Shown: positions 20,172 through 28,426, counted from the stretch's first letter. The stretch: 64,000 bases of DNA from Mycobacterium kansasii ATCC 12478 (GCF_000157895.3 NC_022663.1:744001-808000), one strand, 5' to 3'. Made by a program: numbers and translations. The notes: generated by a model from the letters alone, not told the origin.

Positions 20172-20177
20172 CATAAT
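20172..20177 (+). promoter_or_regulatory. Candidate -10 element of the fasII promoter
   Basis: CATAAT resembles the mycobacterial TANNNT -10 consensus and lies 15 nt downstream of the MabR palindrome, giving a leader of roughly 40 nt before the fabD GTG. No good TTGACA-like -35 is seen, which fits an activator-dependent promoter. Position inferred only from sequence. Confidence 0.35.
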
Positions 20178-20222
20178 CTGTTACACCGCGCAAAAGCGTT
20201 TCCACAGTGTTCTCTTAGACAC

Positions 20223-21140
20223 GTGATTGCGTTGCTTGCGCCCGGACAGGGCTCCCAGACCGAGGGAATGCTGTCGCCGTGGCTGGAATTGCCAGGCGCG
20301 GCGGACCGGATCGCCACGTGGTCGCAGGCCAGCGGCCTGGACCTGGCCCGCCTGGGCACCACCGCGCCGACCGAAGAGATCACCGACACGGCGGTCGCTC
20401 AGCCGTTGATCGTTGCGGCCACTCTGCTGGCTTACCAGGAGCTGACACAGAGGGGTCTCCTGGTGGGTCGCGAGTTGATCGTGGCCGGCCACTCCGTCGG
20501 CGAGATCGCGGCCTACGCGATCGCCGGGGTGATGGCCGCCGACGACGCCGTCGCCCTGGCCGCGACCCGCGGCGCCGAGATGGCCAAGGCGTGCGCCGCC
20601 GAGCCGACCGGTATGTCGGCGGTGCTCGGCGGCGACGAGGCCGAGGTGCTGACTCGCCTCGAGCAGCTCGACCTGGTACCGGCCAACCGCAATGCCGCCG
20701 GCCAGATCGTCGCCGCCGGCCGGCTGACCGCCCTGGAAAAGCTGACCGAGGACCCGCCGGCCCGAGCCCGGGTGCGTGCGCTGGGCGTCGCCGGAGCGTT
20801 CCACACGCAATTCATGGCCCCGGCTCTAGAGGGCTACGCCGCAGCGGCGGCCGGCATCGCGACCGCCGAGCCCACCACCACGCTGTTGTCGAACCGGGAC
20901 GGAAAACCCGTCACTTCAGCGGCCGCGGCGATGGAAGCCCTGGTCTCCCAGCTCACCCAGCCGGTGCGCTGGGACCTGTGCACCGCTTATCTGCGTGACC
21001 ACGCAGAGAGCCCAGTCACGGCGATCGTGGAGTTCCCGCCCGCGGGCACGCTCACCGGCATCGCCAAACGTGAACTTCGGGGGGTTCCGACGCGCGCCGT
21101 CAAGTCACCCGCAGATCTGGACGAATTGGCAAACCTGTAA
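20223..21140 (+). CDS. fabD: Malonyl-CoA:ACP transacylase FabD (Rv2243)
   Basis: A 305-residue transacylase that loads malonyl units on AcpM for FAS-II. Seen are the N-terminal LLAPGQGSQ, the nucleophile Ser in GHSVGE (about residue 91), and the catalytic His in GAFHTQFMAP. GTG start. First gene of the fabD-acpM-kasA-kasB-accD6 operon that extends fatty acids to meromycolates in the cytoplasm. The gap of 76 nt to acpM contains a strong ribosome site. Confidence 0.97.
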   Translation: MIALLAPGQGSQTEGMLSPWLELPGAADRIATWSQASGLDLARLGTTAPTEEITDTAVAQPLIVAATLLAYQELTQRGLLVGRELIVAGHSVGEIAAYAIAGVMAADDAVALAATRGAEMAKACAAEPTGMSAVLGGDEAEVLTRLEQLDLVPANRNAAGQIVAAGRLTALEKLTEDPPARARVRALGVAGAFHTQFMAPALEGYAAAAAGIATAEPTTTLLSNRDGKPVTSAAAAMEALVSQLTQPVRWDLCTAYLRDHAESPVTAIVEFPPAGTLTGIAKRELRGVPTRAVKSPADLDELANL

Positions 21141-21216
21141 CCGCAGGATTCGTCCAGAACCAACAAAAGTACGTCAAACCGATTTGCCCACAACATATTA
21201 CGAAGGGAAGCTAACT

Positions 21217-21564
21217 GTGGCCGTCAGTCAGGAAGAAATCATCGCCGGTATCGCCGAGATCATCGAAGAGGTCACCGGCATCGAGCCCTCCGAGGTCACC
21301 CCGGAGAAGTCGTTCGTCGACGACCTGGACATCGACTCGCTGTCGATGGTGGAGATCGCCGTGCAGACCGAGGACAAGTACGGCGTGAAGATCCCCGACG
21401 AAGACCTCGCCGGTCTGCGTACCGTCGGTGACGTCGTCGCCTACATCCAGAAGCTCGAGGAAGAGAACCCCGAGGCTGCCGAGGCGCTGCGGGCCAAGCT
21501 CGAGTCGGAGAACCCCGAGGCTGTTGCCAACGTCAAGGCGAGGCTGGAAGCAGAGAGCAAGTGA
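21217..21564 (+). CDS. acpM: Meromycolate extension acyl carrier protein AcpM (Rv2244)
   Basis: A 115-residue acidic ACP, identical in length to M. tuberculosis AcpM. The phosphopantetheine Ser41 lies in DDLDIDSLSM. Beyond the usual 80-residue ACP fold it has the mycobacterial C-terminal extension with two NPEA repeats (EENPEAAEALRAKLE and ESENPEAVANVKARLE). GTG start with AGGGAAG ribosome site at 21204-21210. Its TGA overlaps the kasA GTG (GTGA). Confidence 0.98.
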   Translation: MAVSQEEIIAGIAEIIEEVTGIEPSEVTPEKSFVDDLDIDSLSMVEIAVQTEDKYGVKIPDEDLAGLRTVGDVVAYIQKLEEENPEAAEALRAKLESENPEAVANVKARLEAESK

Positions 21565-22826
21565 CCAAGCCTTCCACTGCTAATGGCGGTTACCGCGGCG
21601 CTCCTTTCAAGGACGTCGTGGTAACCGCCGTCACAGCGACGACGTCGGTCTCGCCGGACATCGAGAGCACGTGGAAGGGTCTGTTGGCCGGCGAGAGCGG
21701 CATCCACGTCCTTGAAGACGAGTTCGTCACCAAGTGGGACCTACCGGTCAAGATCGGTGGCCACCTCAAGGACCCGGTGGACAACCACATGGGCAGGCTG
21801 GACATGCGGCGCATGTCGTATGTCCAGCGGATGGCCAAGCTGCTCAGCGGACACCTCTGGGAGTCCGCGGGCAGCCCCGAGGTCGATCCGGACCGGTTCA
21901 CCGTCGTGGTCGGCACCGGCCTCGGTGGGGCGGAGCGGATCGTCGAGAGCTATGACCTGATGAACGAGGGCGGGCCCCGCAAGGTGTCCCCGCTCGCGGT
22001 TCAGATGATCATGCCCAACGGCGCCGCTGCGGTCGTGGGTCTGCAGCTCGGCGCCCGCGCCGGGGTGATGACCCCGGTCTCGGCCTGTTCGTCCGGCTCG
22101 GAGGCCATTGCCCACGCGTGGCGTCAGATCGTCATGGGCGATGCAGACGTCGCCGTCTGCGGCGGTGTCGAGGGTCCCATCGAGGCGCTGCCCATAGCGG
22201 CGTTTTCGATGATGCGCGCCATGTCGACCCGCAACGACGAGCCCGAGCGTGCCTCGCGCCCGTTCGACAAGGACCGTGACGGTTTCGTGTTCGGCGAGGC
22301 CGGTGCGCTGATGCTGCTCGAGACCGAGGAGCACGCCAAAGCCCGCGGCGCCAAACCGTTGGCTCGGTTGTTGGGTGCCGGTATCACCTCGGACGCCTTC
22401 CACATGGTGGCACCCGCGGCGGACGGTGTGCGTGCCGGCCGGGCGATGACGCGGTCGCTGGAGCTGGCGGGCTTGTCCCCCAAGGACATTGACCACGTCA
22501 ATGCGCACGGCACGGCGACACCGATCGGCGACGCTGCCGAGGCCAACGCCATCCGGGTCGCCGGTTGTGAGCATGCCGCGGTGTACGCTCCGAAATCGGC
22601 GTTAGGTCACTCCATTGGCGCAGTCGGGGCGCTGGAGTCGGTGTTGACCGTGTTGACTCTGCGGGACGGCGTCATCCCGCCCACACTCAACTACGAGACC
22701 CCCGATCCCGAAATCGACCTCGACGTTGTCGCGGGCGAACCTCGCTATGGCGAATTCCGCTATGCCATCAACAACTCGTTCGGTTTCGGTGGTCATAATG
22801 TGGCGCTCGCCTTCGGGCGCTACTAA
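21561..22826 (+). CDS. kasA: Beta-ketoacyl-ACP synthase KasA (Rv2245)
   Basis: A 421-residue condensing enzyme for the earlier rounds of meromycolate elongation. The nucleophile Cys is in PVSACSSGSEA; the two catalytic His are in VNAHGTATPIGD and SALGHSIGA, with the conserved Lys just before the latter. Nearly identical to M. tuberculosis KasA (416 residues) except for a five-residue N-terminal insertion (YRGAPFKD region). Translationally coupled to acpM by GTGA overlap. KasA is the target of thiolactomycin-type inhibitors in mycobacteria. Confidence 0.98.
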   Translation: MTKPSTANGGYRGAPFKDVVVTAVTATTSVSPDIESTWKGLLAGESGIHVLEDEFVTKWDLPVKIGGHLKDPVDNHMGRLDMRRMSYVQRMAKLLSGHLWESAGSPEVDPDRFTVVVGTGLGGAERIVESYDLMNEGGPRKVSPLAVQMIMPNGAAAVVGLQLGARAGVMTPVSACSSGSEAIAHAWRQIVMGDADVAVCGGVEGPIEALPIAAFSMMRAMSTRNDEPERASRPFDKDRDGFVFGEAGALMLLETEEHAKARGAKPLARLLGAGITSDAFHMVAPAADGVRAGRAMTRSLELAGLSPKDIDHVNAHGTATPIGDAAEANAIRVAGCEHAAVYAPKSALGHSIGAVGALESVLTVLTLRDGVIPPTLNYETPDPEIDLDVVAGEPRYGEFRYAINNSFGFGGHNVALAFGRY

Positions 22827-22838
22827 AGCAAGACATCG

Positions 22839-22883
22839 CGGGCCGCGAGGCCCGGGGTGGGGGTCCCCCCGCTTGCGGGAGGA
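22839..22883 (+). promoter_or_regulatory. Two hairpins in the kasA-kasB spacer
   Basis: The first is a perfect 6-bp stem CGGGCC/GGCCCG closed by a GCGA (GNRA) tetraloop (22839-22854). The second centres on CCCG-CTTG-CGGG with flanking TCC/GGA pairs (about 22864-22883). They sit in the otherwise short spacer just ahead of the kasB ribosome site, so they may protect or terminate the message, or set the KasA:KasB ratio; this is inference. Confidence 0.5.
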
Positions 22884-22918
22884 GTCGAACAGATAGGGAA
22901 GGAACGTTCGCAACACTC

Positions 22919-24178
22919 ATGACAGAGCTGGTTACCGGGAAAACGCTCCCGAACGTAGTGGTCACCGGCGTCGCCATGACAACCGCACTGGCCACCGACG
23001 TGGAGACCACGTGGAAGTTGCTGCTCGACAGCCAAAGTGGGATCCGCGTCCTCGACGACCCGTTCGTCGAGGAGTTTGATCTGCCGGTGCGGATCGGCGG
23101 GCATCTGTTGGAGGAGTTCGACAGCCAACTGACGCGCGTCGAGCTGCGGCGCATGGGCTACCTGCAGAAGATGTCCACCATTTTGAGCCGGCGAGTGTGG
23201 GAGAACGCGGGCTCGCCCGAAGTCGACCCCGACCGGCTGATGGTTTCCATCGGAACCGGGTTGGGCTCGTCGGAAGAGATGGTGTTCAGCTACGACGACA
23301 TGCGTGCTCGTGGCATGAAGGCGGTCTCACCGCTTGGTGTGCAGAAGTACATGCCCAACGGCGCCGCCGCGGCGGTAGGCCTGGAACGGCATGCCAAGGC
23401 GGGTGTTATCACTCCGGTGTCGGCGTGTGCGTCCGGTTCCGAGGGCATCGCTCAGGCGTGGCGCAACATCGTCTTCGGCGAGGCTGACGTGGCTATCTGC
23501 GGTGGCGTCGAGACCAAGATCGAGGCGGTGCCGATCGCGGCGTTCGCCCAGATGCGCATCGTGATGTCCACCAAGAACGACGATCCCGTCGGCGCCTGCC
23601 GCCCGTTCGACCGGGACCGCAGCGGCTTCGTGTTCGGTGAAGCCGGTGCGCTCATGGTGATCGAGACCGAGGAGCACGCCAAGGCCCGCGGTGCGAACAT
23701 CCTCGCCCGCATCATGGGAGCCAGCATCACCTCCGACGGCTTCCACATGGTGGCGCCGGACCCCAACGGGGAACGTGCCGGGCATGCGATGAGCCGGGCG
23801 ATTCAGCTCGCGGGCCTGACGCCGGCCGACATCAGCCATGTCAACGCGCACGCCACCGGGACCTCGGTGGGCGACGTGGCCGAGGGCAAGGCCATCAACA
23901 ACGCGCTCGGCCCGCACGGCGGCAACGCGGCGGTGTACGCACCCAAGGCCGCGCTCGGCCACTCGGTGGGTGCGGTCGGTGCGGTGGAATCGATCTTGAC
24001 CGTGCTCGCGTTGCGAGACCAGGTCGTTCCCCCGACACTGAACCTGGAAAACCTCGATCCAGAGATCGACTTGGACGTGGTGGCGGGTAAGCCGCGGCCC
24101 GGTGATTACCGGTATGCGATCAACAACTCGTTCGGATTCGGCGGCCATAACGTGGCAATCGCTTTCGGGCGGTACTAA
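22919..24178 (+). CDS. kasB: Beta-ketoacyl-ACP synthase KasB (Rv2246)
   Basis: A 419-residue paralog of KasA that completes meromycolate elongation; loss in M. tuberculosis shortens mycolates and abolishes acid-fastness. Active-site Cys in PVSACASGSEG, His in VNAHATGTSVGD and AALGHSVGA. The ATG at 22919 (MTELVTGK) is chosen; AAGGAACG lies upstream. The M. tuberculosis annotation, as I recall it, has about 20 extra residues, but in this genome the corresponding upstream GTG frame is out of phase and ends at TGA 22920-22922, so the longer protein cannot be made here. Confidence 0.97.
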   Translation: MTELVTGKTLPNVVVTGVAMTTALATDVETTWKLLLDSQSGIRVLDDPFVEEFDLPVRIGGHLLEEFDSQLTRVELRRMGYLQKMSTILSRRVWENAGSPEVDPDRLMVSIGTGLGSSEEMVFSYDDMRARGMKAVSPLGVQKYMPNGAAAAVGLERHAKAGVITPVSACASGSEGIAQAWRNIVFGEADVAICGGVETKIEAVPIAAFAQMRIVMSTKNDDPVGACRPFDRDRSGFVFGEAGALMVIETEEHAKARGANILARIMGASITSDGFHMVAPDPNGERAGHAMSRAIQLAGLTPADISHVNAHATGTSVGDVAEGKAINNALGPHGGNAAVYAPKAALGHSVGAVGAVESILTVLALRDQVVPPTLNLENLDPEIDLDVVAGKPRPGDYRYAINNSFGFGGHNVAIAFGRY

Positions 24179-24214
24179 ATCCCGAGCCACCCCGAAAACA
24201 ACAGGAGACCTGCG

Positions 24215-25636
24215 ATGACGATCATGGCCCCCGAGGCGGTCGGCGAGTCGCTCGACCCCCGCGATCCGCTGCTGCGACTGAGCACCTTCTTCGACGACGG
24301 CAGCGTGGAGCTGCTGCACGAGCGTGACCGCTCTGGCGTACTGGCCGCTTCGGGCACCGTGAACGGCATGCGCACCATCGCGTTCTGCACTGACGGCACC
24401 GTGATGGGTGGCGCCATGGGCACCGAAGGCTGCGCACACATCGTCAACGCCTACGACACCGCCATCGAGGAGCAGAGCCCGATTGTGGGCATCTGGCACT
24501 CCGGTGGCGCCCGGTTGGCCGAAGGGGTGCGGGCACTGCACGCGGTCGGCACGGTGTTCGAGGCCATGATCCGTGCGTCGGGCTACATTCCGCAGATCTC
24601 GGTGGTCGTCGGTTTCGCCGCCGGCGGCGCCGCTTACGGTCCGGCGTTGACCGACGTCATCGTGATGGCCCCGGAAAGCCGGGTGTTCGTCACCGGACCG
24701 GACGTGGTGCGCAGCGTCACCGGTGAGGACGTGGACATGGCCTCCCTCGGCGGTCCGGAGACCCACCACAAGAAGTCCGGGGTGTGCCACATCGTCGCCG
24801 ACGACGAGCTCGACGCCTACGAGCGAGGCCGCCGGCTGGTCGGATTGTTCTGCCAGCAAGGCCATTTCGACCGGAGCAAGGCCGAGGCCGGCGACACCGA
24901 TATCCACGCGCTGCTGCCCGAATCTCCTCGGCGGGCCTATGACGTGCGTCCGATCGTTACCGCAATCCTCGACAGCGAAACGCCGTTCGACGAGTTCCAG
25001 GCCAATTGGGCGCCGTCGATGGTGGTCGGGTTGGGTCGGTTGTCCGGGCGCACCGTCGGTGTGCTGGCCAACAATCCGCTGCGGCTGGGCGGCTGCCTGA
25101 ACTCCGAAAGTGCCGAGAAAGCAGCACGTTTCGTGCGGCTCTGCGATGCGTTCGGGATTCCGCTGGTGGTGGTGGTCGATGTGCCCGGCTATCTGCCGGG
25201 TGTCGACCAGGAGTGGGGCGGCGTGGTGCGTCGCGGCGCCAAGCTGCTGCACGCATTCGGTGAGTGCACCGTGCCACGGGTCACCCTGGTCACCCGAAAG
25301 ACCTACGGCGGGGCCTACATTGCGATGAACTCCCGCTCGCTGAATGCCACCAAGGTGTTCGCCTGGCCCGACGCCGAAGTCGCGGTGATGGGCGCCAAGG
25401 CGGCCGTCGGGATCCTGCACAAGAAGAAGCTGGCCGCGGCGGCCGAGCACGAACGCGAAGCGCTGCACGACGAACTGGCGGCCGAGCACGAGCGGATTGC
25501 CGGCGGTGTGGACAGTGCCATCGACATCGGTGTGGTCGACGAGAAAATCGACCCGGCGCACACCCGCAGCAAGCTCACCGAGGCGCTGGCCCAGGCGCCG
25601 GCACGGCGCGGGCGCCACAAGAACATTCCGCTGTAG
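24215..25636 (+). CDS. accD6: Acyl-CoA carboxylase carboxyltransferase subunit AccD6 (Rv2247)
   Basis: A 473-residue biotin-dependent carboxyltransferase beta subunit that, with AccA3, makes malonyl-CoA for FAS-I and FAS-II. Crotonase-fold motifs are seen: GARLAEGVRALHAVG, GFAAGGAAYGPAL, and the C-terminal half with VDVPGYLPGVDQEWGG and KTYGGAYIAMNSR. Start ATG with AGGAG ribosome site. Last gene of the fasII operon; its end is followed within 10 nt by a long palindrome that may terminate transcription. Confidence 0.97.
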   Translation: MTIMAPEAVGESLDPRDPLLRLSTFFDDGSVELLHERDRSGVLAASGTVNGMRTIAFCTDGTVMGGAMGTEGCAHIVNAYDTAIEEQSPIVGIWHSGGARLAEGVRALHAVGTVFEAMIRASGYIPQISVVVGFAAGGAAYGPALTDVIVMAPESRVFVTGPDVVRSVTGEDVDMASLGGPETHHKKSGVCHIVADDELDAYERGRRLVGLFCQQGHFDRSKAEAGDTDIHALLPESPRRAYDVRPIVTAILDSETPFDEFQANWAPSMVVGLGRLSGRTVGVLANNPLRLGGCLNSESAEKAARFVRLCDAFGIPLVVVVDVPGYLPGVDQEWGGVVRRGAKLLHAFGECTVPRVTLVTRKTYGGAYIAMNSRSLNATKVFAWPDAEVAVMGAKAAVGILHKKKLAAAAEHEREALHDELAAEHERIAGGVDSAIDIGVVDEKIDPAHTRSKLTEALAQAPARRGRHKNIPL

Positions 25637-25644
25637 GTTTTGCC

Positions 25645-25704
25645 GCGAGCAGACACAGAATCGCACGCGCGCGGTGCGCGCAGTGCGATTCTGTGTCTGC
25701 TCGC
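25645..25704. repeat. Long palindromic element, copy 1
   Basis: Perfect 22-nt inverted arms (25645-25666 and 25683-25704; the left arm begins GCGAGCAGACACAG) around a 16-nt spacer that itself pairs (GCGCGC/GCGCGC with one bulged A), so RNA could form a hairpin of about 28 bp. A second copy with the same 22-nt left arm lies at 26687-26746. Placed just after accD6, it could act as a strong terminator. Similar GAGCAGAC-type palindromes recur at gene ends in mycobacteria, as I recall. Confidence 0.9.
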
Positions 25705-25760
25705 CGCAGTTATCCCCAGCGTGACTGGCCCAGGCCAGCTGCTTCTCGCATGCTTTCACG

Positions 25761-26648
25761 GTGCACCTTGGAGCGCTGGCGCTGCTGGAGAAGACCGGCG
25801 GATTCGCCACCACCGCACAACTGCTGACGGTCATGACGCGCCAACAGCTCGACGTCCAAGTCAACAACGGTGGACTCGTCCGCGTGTGGTACGGGGTCTA
25901 CTCAGCCCGAACGCCAGATCTACTGGGACGCTTGGCCGCACTTGACGTCTTCATGGGGCGACGAGCTGTGGCTTGCCTGGGCACTGCGGCCGCGTTGTAC
26001 GGGTTCGACACGGAGAACACCACTGCCATCCATGTGCTCGACCCCGGCGTACGGATGCGGCCAACTGTTGGTTTGATGGTTCACCAACGCACCGGCGCCC
26101 GGCTGCAAAGGGTGTCAGGTCGCCTGGCAACCGCCCCGGCGTGGACGGCCGTCGAGGTCGCAAGACAGCTGCGCCGTCCCCGAGCGCTGGCCACTCTGGA
26201 CGCCGCGCTGCGATCAACGCGGTGCACTCGCAGCGAGATTGAAAGTGCCGTTATCGAGCAGCGAGGGCGCCGGGGAATCGTCGCGGTGCGCGACCTGTTG
26301 CCCTTTGCCGACCAGCGTGCGGAATCGGCTATGGAGAGCGAAGTTCGGCTCGTCATCAACGACCACGGGTTGCCCGTACCGGAACTGCAATATCCGATCT
26401 ACGGACCCGACGGCGAGCTGTGGCGGGTCGACTTCGCATGGCCTGAAATGCGTCTGGCAGCCGAGTACGAAAGTGTCGAGTGGCATGTAGGACGCAGCGA
26501 GATGCTGCGGGACAAATCAAGGTGGGCCAAGATCCAGGAACTCGGGTGGACGATCATCCCGATTGTCGTCAGCGACGTGAGGCAGGAGCCCTACCGCCTG
26601 GCCCAGCGAATCGCAAGCCACCTGAACCGCACGCGCATGGCTGGCTGA
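25761..26648 (+). CDS. AbiEi-like / DUF559 (Vsr-fold) domain protein (Rv2248 position)
   Basis: A 295-residue protein in two parts. Residues 1 to about 90 resemble the winged-helix and following region of type IV AbiEi antitoxins (FATTAQLLTVMTRQQLDVQV, followed later by WYGVYS and GTAAALYGF). The C-terminal 110 residues resemble the DUF559/very-short-patch-repair endonuclease fold: VDFAWPEMRLAAEYESVEWH, then DKSRWAKIQELGWTIIPI. The D, E and W/H residues of that motif are present, so nuclease activity is possible but unproven. No AbiEii toxin gene is adjacent. It is bracketed by two copies of a long palindrome. Start GTG at 25761. It occupies the place of Rv2248. Confidence 0.8.
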   Translation: MHLGALALLEKTGGFATTAQLLTVMTRQQLDVQVNNGGLVRVWYGVYSARTPDLLGRLAALDVFMGRRAVACLGTAAALYGFDTENTTAIHVLDPGVRMRPTVGLMVHQRTGARLQRVSGRLATAPAWTAVEVARQLRRPRALATLDAALRSTRCTRSEIESAVIEQRGRRGIVAVRDLLPFADQRAESAMESEVRLVINDHGLPVPELQYPIYGPDGELWRVDFAWPEMRLAAEYESVEWHVGRSEMLRDKSRWAKIQELGWTIIPIVVSDVRQEPYRLAQRIASHLNRTRMAG

Positions 26649-26684
26649 CACCTGGCTGACACCTGGCTGACACCTGGCTGACAC
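26641..26684 (+). repeat. 11-bp tandem repeat, four perfect units
   Basis: CTGGCTGACAC is repeated four times without change. The stop codon of the AbiEi/DUF559-like gene (26646-26648) falls in the first unit, so the array forms the immediate 3' end. An 11-bp unit shifts frame with each copy. Such arrays vary by slippage between strains. Confidence 0.95.
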
Positions 26685-26686
26685 CG

Positions 26687-26746
26687 GCGAGCAGACACAG
26701 AATCGCACGCCAACGGCGCACGGAATGCGATTGTGTGTCTGCTCGT
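26687..26746. repeat. Long palindromic element, copy 2
   Basis: The left arm (26687-26708) is identical over 22 nt to copy 1; the right arm (26725-26746) matches with three changes, so the hairpin is imperfect. The right arm reaches the stop codon of the convergent monooxygenase gene, which places the element between two convergent genes as a possible two-way terminator. Confidence 0.85.
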
Positions 26747-28326
26747 CAGCGGCACAGAATCCTCGGAAGGGCTTGACGCAGAACGCCAGTGGGGTCGGCC
26801 GGAAGTTCCCTGCACCGCCAGCCGACAAAATCGTCCGGGCGCACCAACAGCGCTCCGTCCGGCGCGAGTCCGGTCACCGCGAACCACGCCTCGTCGCGCA
26901 GGCACTGCGTCGCGATCGGCACACCCAGGGCCCGCGTCGCCGCAGCCACAGCATCGCGCCAGCGCTCGTCCCCGGTGAGCAGAGTGAATCCGGGGCCGAG
27001 CAGATCCAGCGTCGAAATACACTGTCCGCCTTGAGAAATCCACAGATGCGGTGTCCGGGTACCCGGTTGCCCACATAATTCGCCCACCAGCTGCACCTCG
27101 TCCGGGTCCACCGCCGGCTGGTCCGTCACTACCGCCGCCGACTGATACCGATAACCGATCAGCAGCTGGAACATCGAGCACTCTTCGCCGGCGGGCAACC
27201 GGGGTCGGTCCTCGTCCAACTCCAGCAGGGTGACGGTCGGGCCGGTGAGCGACTGGCGGGCCGCGAATCGGCCGACCGGGTGACGCTCGGCGTGATAGCT
27301 GGCCAACAGCCCCGGACCGGCGGTCCCCTGCAGGACGGCGGCCAGCTTCCAGGCCAAGTTGTGCGCACTTTGGATAGCGCTGTTGGCTCCCCCGGCCTTG
27401 AACGGCGGCATCGTGTGCGCGGAATCGCCGACCAGAAGTGCACGACCACAACAGAACTGGTCGGCCACCTGTTCGTAAGGCTGCCACGACGCGACTTCGA
27501 TGATCTGCGCGTCGAGAGGTTCACCGATGGCCATGTCCAGCAGATCACGGCAGCGCTGTGGCGTAAACTGTTGTGCCGTCTCGCCGTTGGCGGGAAAGTA
27601 GGTGGTGATGAACATGCCGATGTCGTCGGCGACCGCCAAGAATATTCCAGGTGCTTCCGGGTTGGCGACCTGCACTGCATCGCCGTCGTTGAGATGCGAG
27701 ACGAAATGGCGCCACGGCGCCCGGAAATAGATGAAGACGACGTAAATGGGCAGCGCCCCATAGCCAGAGGTGGTGACCGAGAGCGCGGTGCGGACCGGGC
27801 TGTGCACGCCGTCGGCGGCAATCAGATAGTCAGCACGTACCGTCTGACTCTCTCCCGACGTCCGGTCCGCGATGAGAGCGGTAACACCGGCCTCGTCCAT
27901 GTCGAATGAGACGAACTCCGTTCCGTAGCGCACCTCGCTGCCACGGGCGCGGGCCGCGCCCAACAGGATCGGCTCAGACTTGCTCTGCGGGCAATACTGC
28001 GCGACAGGTTCCGGGCTCAGCGTGTCCAAGCCGGCGAAGATCGTGTCCATGTCGATCGCCGGATGTTCCTCGGCGCTGTTGAGCGTCGGCTTTGCCAGCA
28101 TGGTCGAAACGTGCTCGGCTACCGCACGGATCTGATCGCCCACACCGAGACCACGCAGGATCTCCAGGCTGCGGAAGCTCAGGTTGCGAGCCTTCGGATA
28201 GGTGAATGTCTCGTGCCGCTTGTCGACGAGCAGCGAACGAACACCGTGTTGGGCCAGTAGCGCCGACGCCGCGAGCCCGCCCACGCCGGCGCCGACGATG
28301 AGCACCGGAACATGCGTGACGGTCAT
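26746..28326 (-). CDS. FAD-dependent aromatic-type monooxygenase (PheA/TfdB family)
   Basis: A 526-residue group A flavoprotein hydroxylase. Rossmann GAGVGGLAASALLAQHG at the N-terminus binds FAD; the DG motif reads LIAADGVHSPVR near residue 175; the second FAD motif is LLVGDSAHTMPPF near 300; a thioredoxin-like C-terminal domain follows. Members hydroxylate phenols, polyketide aromatics or rifamycins using NAD(P)H. Substrate not predictable. A perfect 18-bp palindrome lies 21 nt upstream and a TetR gene immediately beyond, so expression is likely derepressed by a ligand of that regulator. Confidence 0.92.
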   Translation of the reverse strand: MTVTHVPVLIVGAGVGGLAASALLAQHGVRSLLVDKRHETFTYPKARNLSFRSLEILRGLGVGDQIRAVAEHVSTMLAKPTLNSAEEHPAIDMDTIFAGLDTLSPEPVAQYCPQSKSEPILLGAARARGSEVRYGTEFVSFDMDEAGVTALIADRTSGESQTVRADYLIAADGVHSPVRTALSVTTSGYGALPIYVVFIYFRAPWRHFVSHLNDGDAVQVANPEAPGIFLAVADDIGMFITTYFPANGETAQQFTPQRCRDLLDMAIGEPLDAQIIEVASWQPYEQVADQFCCGRALLVGDSAHTMPPFKAGGANSAIQSAHNLAWKLAAVLQGTAGPGLLASYHAERHPVGRFAARQSLTGPTVTLLELDEDRPRLPAGEECSMFQLLIGYRYQSAAVVTDQPAVDPDEVQLVGELCGQPGTRTPHLWISQGGQCISTLDLLGPGFTLLTGDERWRDAVAAATRALGVPIATQCLRDEAWFAVTGLAPDGALLVRPDDFVGWRCRELPADPTGVLRQALPRILCR

Positions 28327-28347
28327 CTGCGCTTCCCTTCGCCATAG

Positions 28348-28365
28348 CGGAACTAATTAGTTCCG
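28348..28365. promoter_or_regulatory. TetR-type operator upstream of the FAD monooxygenase
   Basis: Perfect 18-bp palindrome CGGAACTAATTAGTTCCG, of the size and symmetry bound by TetR dimers. It is the only such palindrome in the 100-nt gap between the TetR gene and the monooxygenase start. A half-site (AGTTCCG, 29099-29105) is seen upstream of the TetR gene. Confidence 0.75.
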
Positions 28366-28426
28366 TCCTGCATCAGTTTGGCACCGAGGCAGAGACGTCG
28401 CAATCGCTTCGCTGAAAGCGCAGGGC

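Noticed and set aside
23327..25867. Very long minus-strand frame opposite kasB and accD6 (846 codons)
   Set aside because: Shadow of two well identified genes; the composition (His/Gly/Arg-rich) is typical of antisense frames.
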